Source: Acidobacteria bacterium RIFCSPHIGHO2_01_FULL_67_28
GTDB lineage: Bacteria > Acidobacteriota > Terriglobia > Acidiferrales > 2-02-FULL-67-57
Direction: 5' to 3'
Assembly: GCA_001766965.1 (NCBI GenBank)
Contig: MEKM01000100.1
Span: 241 to 5,811, forward strand
Length of the DNA stretch: 5,571 nt
The notes beneath the pieces are model-generated. The model did no database searches. It was given only the letters and a program-made list of their open reading frames with translations, and had not been told where the DNA came from. Both the position numbers and the translations under genes were made by a program. Shown one piece after another: positions 1-5,484 of the stretch; the stretch's first letter is position 1; each line of letters begins with the position of its first letter.

Positions 1-144
1 CAGCGCTCCCTGCGGGTCGGTGACCACTCCCACCAGGTCGCCGGCGTTCGATTGCGCTTGAGCTGCCGCCGAAGGCGCCAGAACCAGGAACGCTGCTACA
101 ACTGCGAACAGGCAAGCTAGCAGATGCAGAATTCGATGCCGCAT
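1..144 (-). CDS. Exported protein, N-terminal fragment; probable carboxypeptidase-regulatory-like / TonB-dependent receptor
   Basis: The frame begins at an ATG (144-142) and runs open off the left edge, giving the first 48 residues. A strong purine-rich ribosome binding site (GGGGAGAAG) lies about 6 bases upstream. Residues 1-30 form a classical signal peptide: basic MRHR, a hydrophobic core from about residue 5 to 24, and an AQA cleavage site near residue 30. The mature protein starts SNAGDLVGVVTDPQGAL, which resembles the first strand of the carboxypeptidase-regulatory-like domain (GxVTDPxGA). In acidobacteria this domain sits at the N-terminus of large TonB-dependent-receptor-like outer-membrane proteins. 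The signal peptide and motif are seen directly; the receptor assignment is inference, since the barrel lies outside the window. A different secreted protein with the same domain is possible. Codon phase and start are clear. Confidence 0.75.
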   Translation of the reverse strand, partial: MRHRILHLLACLFAVVAAFLVLAPSAAAQAQSNAGDLVGVVTDPQGAL

Positions 145-170
145 GGGATTCTTCTCCCCCCCATTGATGT

Positions 171-198
171 GGTTGGAGGCCACGGTCCGGCCTCAACC
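171..198 (-). promoter_or_regulatory. Stem-loop in the 5' leader of the exported-protein gene
   Basis: On the plus strand GGTTGGAGGCC (171-181) and GGCCTCAACC (189-198) are inverted repeats. They form a 10-bp stem with one bulged G and a 7-base loop. The structure lies between the candidate promoter (233-259) and the ribosome binding site (about 153-160) of the minus-strand gene starting at 144, so it would be in that gene's mRNA leader. No T-run follows it in the minus direction, so it does not look like an intrinsic terminator. It may stabilise the message or control translation; the function is unknown. Confidence 0.4.
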
Positions 199-232
199 TC
201 CCCCGGAAAAACTACCCCTAGAGTGGAGCGGT

Positions 233-259
233 TGTATACCAAGCCCCCGGACGGTGCAA
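233..259 (-). promoter_or_regulatory. Candidate extended -10 promoter for the exported-protein gene
   Basis: Read on the minus strand, TTGCAC (259-254) is followed after 15 bases by TATACA (238-233). The -10 is preceded by TGG, giving an extended -10 (TGnTATACA). The 15-base spacing is short, but an extended -10 can compensate. Transcription would start near 226, giving a leader of about 80 bases ahead of the ATG at 144. The promoter lies just past the stop of the regulator gene (270), so the exported protein is likely transcribed on its own. Confidence 0.45.
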
Positions 260-269
260 GAAGAATTTC

Positions 270-1073
270 TCACGGGCCTTCGGCGGCACCACCGCGCCCC
301 GGATAGGCGCTGCGGATGAGGGTGCGCTGCGACAGCGGCGCGTAGGCGAGCACGGGGATCAACACCAGCGCCACCACGAGCCCCGTGGCGCCCGTCCACA
401 GCAGCGGCGCCAGCGCCCAGAGCTCGTCGAAGACGAACAGGACCGGGAACAGCCGCCGGTACTGCCGGCCTGTCTGGGGATGGTCCAGCCAGACGCTGGT
501 GATGAGGTAGAGCCGCACGGCCACGCCGGTCAGCGCGAGGGCGACGAGCAGCGTCGCGGCCCAGTCTTCCCAGCCCACCCGCCGCAGCAGGCGCGCGCCC
601 AGCACCTCGGCGGCGATTTCCACTCGGATCAGGGTGGCGGCATAGAGGGCCAGGTAGCCGACCTGAATGGCCACGAGGAAGCGTCGCGCCCGATCGCGCC
701 CGATGGGCGCGACCCAGACGGAGGCGACGGCCGCTTCAGCGGCCGCGGCGCCTTCTTGGACGGGAGCGATGAACTGGTAACCCACGCGGGCGCGGGTGCG
801 GATGTAGCGAGGGTTGTCGGGGTCGTCGCCCAGCGCCCGCCGCAGCGCGGTGACCGCCTGCACCAGGGCGTCGTCGGTCACGAAGGTGTCTTTCCACAGG
901 GCTTCGACCAGCTCCTGCTTGGGCACGACCCGCTGCCGGTTGTCGATCAGGTAAGTCAGGACTTGAAAGGCCTTGGGAGGCAGGTCCAGTTCTTCGCCGG
1001 CCCGGCGCAGGCAGGCGGCCTCCCGGTCGAGCTCGAACTCTCCGAATTGACACCGCGAAGGCTTTTCGGCCAC
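270..1073 (-). CDS. Membrane-anchored winged-helix (OmpR/PhoB-type, CadC/ToxR-like) transcriptional regulator
   Basis: This 267-residue protein begins with an OmpR/PhoB-type winged-helix DNA-binding domain at about residues 9-104. It has the typical FGEFELD opening strand, LPPKAFQVLTYLI helix 1, ELVEALW helix 2, a recognition helix ending in LRRALGDDP, and the RVGYQFIA wing. There is no receiver domain, so this is not a two-component response regulator. After an Ala-rich linker come four probable transmembrane helices, at about 131-150, 170-192, 208-227 and 229-246. There is almost no periplasmic domain, unlike classical CadC or ToxR. The only start in this frame after the upstream stop at 1115-1113 is the GTG at 1073-1071; no clear Shine-Dalgarno precedes it. 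The gene is divergent from the protease-led cluster, which suggests but does not prove that it regulates that cluster. The DNA-binding fold is confident; the signal and targets are unknown. Confidence 0.88.
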   Translation of the reverse strand: MAEKPSRCQFGEFELDREAACLRRAGEELDLPPKAFQVLTYLIDNRQRVVPKQELVEALWKDTFVTDDALVQAVTALRRALGDDPDNPRYIRTRARVGYQFIAPVQEGAAAAEAAVASVWVAPIGRDRARRFLVAIQVGYLALYAATLIRVEIAAEVLGARLLRRVGWEDWAATLLVALALTGVAVRLYLITSVWLDHPQTGRQYRRLFPVLFVFDELWALAPLLWTGATGLVVALVLIPVLAYAPLSQRTLIRSAYPGRGGAAEGP

Positions 1074-1113
1074 GGTTCGTTGTTTCGTCGCCGAAATTTC
1101 GTGACTCGCTCGT
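1074..1113. repeat. TTCGT repeats and a CGAAATTTCG palindrome in the divergent spacer; possible operator
   Basis: TTCGT occurs at 1076-1080, 1084-1088 and 1098-1102, with a CTCGT variant at 1109-1113. A perfect 10-base palindrome, CGAAATTTCG, occupies 1092-1101. Winged-helix regulators of the OmpR type commonly bind short direct repeats, so this could be an autoregulatory site just upstream of the regulator's start. The spacings (8, 14 and 11 bases) are irregular, so the assignment is weak. Confidence 0.2.
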
Positions 1114-1147
1114 TACACGGGCGCGGCCCTGCCGTAGGCTGGTGCCG

Positions 1148-1156
1148 ACTATAGCA
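1148..1156 (-). promoter_or_regulatory. Candidate extended -10 for the winged-helix regulator
   Basis: On the minus strand this reads TGCTATAGT, an extended -10 (TGn followed by TATAGT, 5 of 6 matches to consensus). The -35 region 15-18 bases away (about 1169-1177) has no good match to TTGACA, which is tolerable with an extended -10. Transcription would begin near 1141, leaving a leader of about 70 bases before the GTG at 1073. Confidence 0.4.
1150..1155 (+). promoter_or_regulatory. Possible -10 for the protease-led operon
   Basis: TATAGC on the plus strand lies about 32 bases before the protease ATG. It shares the self-complementary core CTATAG with the oppositely directed -10 of the regulator. 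No convincing -35 is seen near 1127-1134. The match is weak, and the real promoter may use another sigma factor or an activator. Confidence 0.25.
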
Positions 1157-1174
1157 CACCAAACCGCCAACGAA

Positions 1175-1181
1175 GAGGTGA
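1175..1181 (+). promoter_or_regulatory. Ribosome binding site that fixes the protease start
   Basis: GAGGTGA lies 5 bases before the ATG at 1187. The frame is open further upstream to a GTG at 1142, but that start has no comparable site and would put 15 extra residues ahead of the signal peptide. The ATG at 1187 is therefore preferred. Confidence 0.75.
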
Positions 1182-1186
1182 GCGCA

Positions 1187-2356
1187 ATGAGGAACTCCAA
1201 CGCAGTGCATGGCACAAGAGTATGGATGGCCGGTCTGGCCCTACTGGTCGGACTGGCGGCCTCCGTGCCGGCCCAAAGCCAGAACGACGCTCCGCCGCAG
1301 CCGGCGGGCCCCGAGGTGGTGCAACGCGTCGCCCCCTCGGTGGTCCTGATACTCGTGGGCGACGGCGGCGGGCGCCTCTCCCAGACCGGCACGGGGCTCG
1401 TGGTCCGTTCCGACGGCGTGCTGCTGACCGCCTATCACCTTATCGAGGACGCCCGCGAAGTCCAGGTGCGGCTGCAGAATGGCGAAACCTTTGACCGCGT
1501 GGAGCTGCTCGGGACCGACCCGCGCCGCGACATCGCCGCCCTGCGCATCTCGGCCACCGGGCTGCCCGTCCTGCCCGTGGTCGGCCTCGACAAAGTCGCC
1601 CCGGGCGAGCCCGTCTTTGTGGTTTCGCATCCGGAGGGCCTGGGCTGGAGCGCGTCGGAAGGCGTTTTGAGCGCCGTCCGCCCGGCCGATGAAGTGGCGG
1701 GCGCGGGCGAAGGCTACCGGCTGCTCCAGTTCACCGCTCCGGTCTCGCCCGGCTCGAGCGGCGGAGCTCTGGTGGACGCCCAGGGGCGCGTCCTCGGGAT
1801 TGTGACCCGAGGCTCGGGCGGATGGAAGACGCAGAACCTGAACTTCGCCGTCCCTGTCGAAAGCGTTCTGGGACTGGCGGAGGGTGCCCAGCGGCTCCTG
1901 CTCGGTCCCGGAAGCGAACTGCAACCGCCCCAGCCGGCGCGCTCGCCCCGGGCCGTCGAGGCGGTAACGGCTGACCCTGCCGGGATCGCCCAGCGAGCGC
2001 GCACGCTCTACATCGCCTCCGGCTCTCTCTGGGTCGAGGAAGACGCGATGGCAAACGCGCTCGGCCAGCGGAAGGAAGTGAAGCAGTGGGGCCTGGTGCT
2101 GGTCAGCGACCGCCGCGCCGCCGACTTGATTCTCACAGTGGACCGGCCGGTCTTCACCTACGATTTCACCTACCAACTGGTGGACGCCAAGACCAGCATC
2201 ATCCTGGCCAGCGGCAAAGTCATCGCCTTCGACGGCACCCGCGCCGCTCCGATGATTGCCAAGAAGTTCGTGGAGCAGTTCAAGAGCCTGCGGCCGCTGC
2301 CGGCCGTGGAGTCGGCGGAGAAAAAGCCAGCCCCGGCGGGAGAGGAGAAAAAATGA
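1187..2356 (+). CDS. Exported trypsin-like (S1C/HtrA-like) serine protease with novel C-terminal domain
   Basis: The protein is 389 residues. A signal peptide covers about 1-29 (hydrophobic core 13-26, cleavage after VPA). A chymotrypsin-fold protease domain spans about 43-235. The catalytic triad is visible: His84 in LTAYHLIED, Asp115 in DPRRDIAAL and Ser191 in PGSSGGAL, the counterpart of GNSGGPL. The order and spacing match HtrA/DegP-type trypsin-like proteases. No PDZ domain follows. Instead there is a Pro-rich linker (about 241-256) and a compact alpha/beta region (about 263-370) containing LYIASGSLWVEED, ADLILTVDRPVFTYDFTYQLVD and IILASGKVIAFDG. I can only describe this region as lineage-type and uncharacterised. 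A Lys/Glu/Pro-rich tail ends the protein. It probably acts in the periplasm, or anchored if the signal is not cleaved. It is the first gene of a three-gene cluster, and its stop overlaps the next start as ATGA. The protease call is confident; the substrate is unknown. Confidence 0.9.
   Translation: MRNSNAVHGTRVWMAGLALLVGLAASVPAQSQNDAPPQPAGPEVVQRVAPSVVLILVGDGGGRLSQTGTGLVVRSDGVLLTAYHLIEDAREVQVRLQNGETFDRVELLGTDPRRDIAALRISATGLPVLPVVGLDKVAPGEPVFVVSHPEGLGWSASEGVLSAVRPADEVAGAGEGYRLLQFTAPVSPGSSGGALVDAQGRVLGIVTRGSGGWKTQNLNFAVPVESVLGLAEGAQRLLLGPGSELQPPQPARSPRAVEAVTADPAGIAQRARTLYIASGSLWVEEDAMANALGQRKEVKQWGLVLVSDRRAADLILTVDRPVFTYDFTYQLVDAKTSIILASGKVIAFDGTRAAPMIAKKFVEQFKSLRPLPAVESAEKKPAPAGEEKK
2341..2347 (+). 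promoter_or_regulatory. Ribosome binding site of the phosphatase-fold gene, inside the protease 3' end
   Basis: AGAGGAG lies 5 bases before the ATG at 2353. It is embedded in the codons for the protease's Glu/Lys-rich tail. Together with the ATGA stop/start overlap it fixes the start at 2353, although the frame is open much further upstream, and it indicates translational coupling. Confidence 0.8.
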
Positions 2357-3780
2357 AGCAGCCCTTCGTTCTCGCAGCCGCTGTTCTCTTACTCCTCTTC
2401 CCGCTCGGCGGCGCCACAGAGGAAAACCCGCCGGTCGGCGCCGCCCGGCCGCGCACCCTCGTCATTTGCTTGGACGGGGTGGGGTATGACCTGGCGGTGG
2501 AGATGCACCGCCGCGGGGAGTTGCGGCACTTCCTGCCGCCCGCGCCGCTCATCACCAGCTTCCCGAGCGACACCAACCCGGGCCTGACCGAGATGCTGGC
2601 GCCTCTGGGAGCCCCGCCGGCCCGCGGGTATGAAGACCACTACTTCGACACCGCCCAGAACCGCGTGCGCGGCGGCGTCTTTCACCGCCTGACCCGCAAA
2701 CATTTCATCGAAGGCACCTACCGGGCGCTGTTCCACTACCACCCGAACCCGGTACGGATGACGGCCGAGTACGCCGCCCCGGTGCTGGGCCCCTGGCTCA
2801 ACGGCGTCATTTCGCTGGCGCGCATCCGGGAGGAGTTCAAGAAATCCCGCGAGCCGGTCTTCTTCGCCTATTTCGAAGCGAGCGACCTGGCCGCCCACAT
2901 CAACGGCGCCTGGCTGGTGCGCCAGCAGGTGCGCGCCTTCGATGGCTGGGTGGGGAAGCTCCTGGCCGACCGCGAGCATCCTGTGCGCGTCATCCTCTTC
3001 TCCGACCACGGGAACGACCCGCGCAAGATGCGCGCGGCCGAGCTCGCGGGCGCGCTGCGGCGCGCCGGCTTCCGGTTGGGCGGGGCGATCAAGGACGAGC
3101 GCAGCGTCGTCCTGCCGCAGTTCGGGCTGGTCTCAACCGCGGTGCTCTACACCGCGCCGGGCCGCGAACCGGCGGTGGCCGAGGCGTTGCGCGGCGCCCG
3201 GGGCGTGGACTTCGCCGTCTACCGCCGCAACGATGCTCTGTATGTGGTCGGCCCCAAGGGCACGGCCCGCCTCGAGGCGCGCGAAGCCGACGGCACCCTC
3301 CGGCTGCGCTACCGGGCCGAGTCCGGCGACCCGCTGTTGCTCGAATGTATTCTCGCCGAGCTGACCGCGGCCGGCGAGGCCGACCCCGAGGGCTTCATCA
3401 GCGCCGACGCCTGGCTGCGCGCCACCGCCGAGCACATCTATCCCGACCCGCTGCGACGCTTGTGGGCGAGCTTCCACGGGCTGATGGCGCAGCCGGCGAG
3501 CGTCGTGGTCAGCCTGGAGGACGGCTACTACACCGGGAGCTGGCTGCTCGACGTCTTCGCGCCGCTCCAGGCCACCCACGGGAACCTCCGCCGGGCGCAG
3601 AGCCGCGGCGTGGTGATGTCGACCGACCTCGGCCTCTTCCTGCCTTACCGCGGCCCCTTCACCGGCGCGAACCTCCTGCCGCGCATCTTCGCCGTTCATT
3701 CCGGGTCGGTTCCAGCGCCGGCGCCGATGCTCGTGGCGCTCCCCGTCGAAGGAATGGCGCCAGCGCCCTTGAGTCCGTAG
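2353..3780 (+). CDS. Exported alkaline-phosphatase-superfamily hydrolase (nucleotide pyrophosphatase/phosphodiesterase-like)
   Basis: This 475-residue protein begins with a signal peptide (about 1-21, MKQPF then a Leu/Ala core). The metal-binding pattern of the alkaline phosphatase / nucleotide pyrophosphatase superfamily can be followed in order. Asp41 lies in VICLDGVG. A nucleophile region SFPSDTNPG follows, with Ser69 aligning to the Thr of the TFPNH motif. Asp178 and His182 lie in EASDLAAH, Asp218 and His219 in LFSDHGND, and His409 in ATHGN. The two-zinc site therefore looks complete, so the protein is probably an active periplasmic phosphodiesterase or phosphatase. The stretch between DHG and the last His is about 190 residues, including a region of unclear fold (about 225-390). 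The Pro/Ala-rich C-terminus (about 450-475) is likely disordered. It overlaps the protease gene by 4 bases and ends 1 base before the TPR gene. The superfamily is confident; the substrate (nucleotide, lipid head group, phosphonate or other) cannot be told. Confidence 0.85.
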   Translation: MKQPFVLAAAVLLLLFPLGGATEENPPVGAARPRTLVICLDGVGYDLAVEMHRRGELRHFLPPAPLITSFPSDTNPGLTEMLAPLGAPPARGYEDHYFDTAQNRVRGGVFHRLTRKHFIEGTYRALFHYHPNPVRMTAEYAAPVLGPWLNGVISLARIREEFKKSREPVFFAYFEASDLAAHINGAWLVRQQVRAFDGWVGKLLADREHPVRVILFSDHGNDPRKMRAAELAGALRRAGFRLGGAIKDERSVVLPQFGLVSTAVLYTAPGREPAVAEALRGARGVDFAVYRRNDALYVVGPKGTARLEAREADGTLRLRYRAESGDPLLLECILAELTAAGEADPEGFISADAWLRATAEHIYPDPLRRLWASFHGLMAQPASVVVSLEDGYYTGSWLLDVFAPLQATHGNLRRAQSRGVVMSTDLGLFLPYRGPFTGANLLPRIFAVHSGSVPAPAPMLVALPVEGMAPAPLSP

Positions 3781-3781
3781 A

Positions 3782-5353
3782 ATGAGCGCAGCCATGCGGC
3801 GGCTTTTTCTCCTGGCGCTTCTTTGCGCCGGGCTCCCCGGCGGGGCCCGCGCCGACGAGCCCGCTGATCCCATTCGCGCGGGCTACGAGCTTTTCTACCG
3901 GGGCGACCTGCGCGGCGCCTATGACCATTTCCGCGCGTTGGCGGAACGCGACCCGGACAATCTGGCCGCCGCCTACGGCGCGCTCTCGGCTGTCTATGTC
4001 CGCGACCAAGCCGAAGAAGCGCTTGAGGCGGAGTTCGACGAGCGCGCCGACGCCCTGCTTCGCCGCGCCGGCGCCCGCCTCGAGCGCAACCCCCAGGATG
4101 GCGAAGCTCTCTTCTACCTCGCCCAGACCCACGGCCTGCGCGCCGGCTACCGCTTCCAGCGGCAAAAGGATTTCTTCGGCGCCGTGCGCGACGCCACCAA
4201 GTCAAAACACTACAGCGAGGCCTACGTCCAGCTCGATCCCGGCCGCGCCGACGCCTACCTGGGGCTCGGGCTCTACAACTACTACGCCGACATCGCGCCG
4301 GCTTTTCTCAAGCTCTTGCGCGTACTGCTCTTCATCCCCGGCGGCGACCGCACCCTGGGCCTGGAGCAGCTCGAGCGCGCCGCCCGCGAGGGCGAACTGT
4401 GGGCGCCGCAGGCGAAGCTGGAGTTGATCCAAATCTACGGCTGGCTGGAAGGGCGGGTGGACGAGGCGGTGGGGCTGGCCGAAGCGCTGGCCCAGGCCTA
4501 CCCCGAGAATCCCGAAATCGGCTTGCGCCTGGCGCGCCTCTACGCGGGCCCGGCGGTGGAAGACTACGGCGCGGCGGCCGAGCAACTCGAGCGCCTCCTC
4601 GCGCGCGCTGAAGCCCGCCATCCGCACTACCCCGCTGCCATCCGCTTCCAGGCCCTGCTGGCTCTGGCCGAAGTGCGCGCCCAGCAGTGGCGGTTGCAGG
4701 AAGCCATCACGCTGCTGGAAACGGTGATTGACTCGCGTCCCGCCGACCCGGCCTGGGCGCTGCCCCGCGCTTTGCTCGCCCGCGGACGCTACCGCGCCCT
4801 GCTCGACCAGTCCGACGCCGACGCTGACGCCCGGCGCGTGCTTGCCGAGCCCCGGTGGAAAGACAAGTGGCACGAGCCGGCGCGGCGGCAGCTCGAGTGG
4901 GCGGCGGCGCGGCGGGCGAGCGGCGAGGCGGCGCGTTACGCCGAGCTGGTTCCCGGCAACCGCCTGGTGGCGGAGGGTCGCGCGGAGCTGGCGGCGAAAT
5001 TCTACAAGCAGCAGCAGCAGCTTCACCCCGACGACCCGCACGTCCGCTACCGGCTCGCCCGGCTGCGGTTCCTGCGCGGCGAGTGGGCGGAAGCCGAGGG
5101 CGAGTTTAGCCGCCTGGCGGACAAGCCGGGCTCTTCGCCCGACTGGCTGCGCGCCGGCGTCTTGCTGCACCTGGCGCGCCTGCACGATGTGCGCGGAGAG
5201 CGCGAGGCCGCGGTCAAGCTTTACCGGAAAGTGGCGGACGATTACGAAAGCGAAAGCGCGGCGCTGGCGGCCCGGCTCGGCCTGGTGACGCCGTACCGCC
5301 CGCCGGCGGCGCGCTCGGCCGCCCGCATAGACTCGCGCCCCGCAACCCGCTAG
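3782..5353 (+). CDS. Exported tetratricopeptide-repeat protein
   Basis: The product is 523 residues from the ATG at 3782. An ATG 12 bases later (3794, MRRLFLL) is an equally plausible start, because neither has a strong Shine-Dalgarno. A signal peptide follows (core about 8-18, cleavage after ARA near 24). The mature protein is almost all helical, with TPR-like units at about 31-63, 104-120, 150-168, 221-253, 289-320, 395-417, 420-447 and 456-490, several ending in the typical DP or PxNP turn. A distinctive block at about 161-204 (GLYNYYADIAP, then a hydrophobic LLRVLLF, then PGGDRTLGLEQLERAA) recalls a family of bacterial envelope TPR proteins. The hydrophobic part could be a buried helix or a membrane-touching segment. 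The C-terminus is Arg/Ala/Pro-rich. TPR proteins act as protein-interaction scaffolds, so here it may assemble or recruit the protease and hydrolase encoded just upstream, which is inference. The last codons overlap the tRNA promoter. Confidence 0.85.
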   Translation: MSAAMRRLFLLALLCAGLPGGARADEPADPIRAGYELFYRGDLRGAYDHFRALAERDPDNLAAAYGALSAVYVRDQAEEALEAEFDERADALLRRAGARLERNPQDGEALFYLAQTHGLRAGYRFQRQKDFFGAVRDATKSKHYSEAYVQLDPGRADAYLGLGLYNYYADIAPAFLKLLRVLLFIPGGDRTLGLEQLERAAREGELWAPQAKLELIQIYGWLEGRVDEAVGLAEALAQAYPENPEIGLRLARLYAGPAVEDYGAAAEQLERLLARAEARHPHYPAAIRFQALLALAEVRAQQWRLQEAITLLETVIDSRPADPAWALPRALLARGRYRALLDQSDADADARRVLAEPRWKDKWHEPARRQLEWAAARRASGEAARYAELVPGNRLVAEGRAELAAKFYKQQQQLHPDDPHVRYRLARLRFLRGEWAEAEGEFSRLADKPGSSPDWLRAGVLLHLARLHDVRGEREAAVKLYRKVADDYESESAALAARLGLVTPYRPPAARSAARIDSRPATR

Positions 5354-5356
5354 AAT
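5328..5356 (+). promoter_or_regulatory. Probable promoter of tRNA-Arg, overlapping the end of the TPR gene
   Basis: TAGACT (5328-5333; 4 of 6 to TTGACA) and TAGAAT (5351-5356; 5 of 6 to TATAAT) are separated by the ideal 17 bases. The first three bases of the -10 are the TAG stop codon of the TPR gene. Transcription would start near 5363, only a few bases before the mature tRNA 5' end at 5366. Confidence 0.6.
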
Positions 5357-5365
5357 ACCGGCGAC

Positions 5366-5440
5366 GGGGCTGTAGCTCAGACTGGATAGAGCAGCGGTTT
5401 CCTAAACCGCGGGTCGGGGGTTCGAATCCCCCCAGCCCCC
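5366..5440 (+). tRNA. tRNA-Arg (anticodon CCT)
   Basis: A complete 75-base cloverleaf can be folded by eye. The acceptor GGGGCTG (5366-5372) pairs fully with CAGCCCC (5433-5439). TA occupies positions 8-9. The D arm is GCTC/GAGC (5375-5378 with 5389-5392) with GG in the loop. The anticodon stem is GCGGT/ACCGC (5394-5398 with 5406-5410), around the loop TTCCTAA. The variable loop is GGGTC. The T arm is GGGGG/CCCCC around TTCGAAT (5416-5432). The anticodon CCT (5401-5403) reads the arginine codon AGG. The discriminator base is C5440, which is unusual. The genomic sequence continues as CAT, so the 3' CCA is not encoded and must be added by nucleotidyltransferase. All four stems are perfectly paired. 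Confidence 0.96.
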
Positions 5441-5450
5441 CATCCTTTCC

Positions 5451-5470
5451 AACAGCTTAGAGAGGCTGTT
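5451..5470. terminator. Hairpin just downstream of tRNA-Arg; possible weak terminator
   Basis: AACAGC (5451-5456) and GCTGTT (5465-5470) form a perfect 6-bp stem. One T-G wobble can extend it, leaving a 6-base loop. It begins 11 bases after the tRNA, a plausible place to stop or trim the tRNA transcript. No T-run follows on either strand, so it is not a standard intrinsic terminator. Confidence 0.35.
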
Positions 5471-5484
5471 CATCCCGCGATTCC

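Noticed and set aside
480..1154. Long plus-strand open frame opposite the winged-helix regulator
   Set aside because: It lies antisense to a gene with clear domain motifs. Its translation is Gly/Asp/Arg-rich without a recognisable fold, as expected from high-GC antisense shadow.
1241..2176. Minus-strand 311-codon open frame under the protease
   Set aside because: The plus strand here carries an intact catalytic triad and signal peptide. The antisense product has no motif or ribosome binding site support.
2086..2352. Possible 89-residue N-terminal extension of the phosphatase-fold protein
   Set aside because: The frame is open, but the region overlaps the protease C-terminal domain and is Arg/Gln/Gly-rich. 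The ATG at 2353 has an excellent ribosome binding site and a signal peptide directly after it.
3778..3783. TAGAAT before the TPR gene as a -10 box
   Set aside because: No -35-like hexamer lies 16-18 bases upstream, and it overlaps the TPR start codon itself, so transcription would begin inside the gene.
3815..3835. Lipobox-like cysteine in the signal sequence of the TPR protein
   Set aside because: The residue before Cys15 is Leu rather than Gly, Ala or Ser, and a good ARA signal peptidase I site lies nearby, so a lipoprotein call is not supported.
3133..3873. Minus-strand 246-codon open frame spanning the phosphatase/TPR junction
   Set aside because: It crosses two well-supported plus-strand genes and shows only compositional bias.
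5009..5020. Four CAG repeats in the TPR gene
   Set aside because: It is a short in-frame Gln run inside a helical repeat protein, not a notable microsatellite.
4202..5185. Minus-strand 327-codon open frame under the TPR gene
   Set aside because: It is Gln/Arg/Val-rich low-complexity translation caused by the GC-biased codons of the TPR gene; no start signal or domain is seen.
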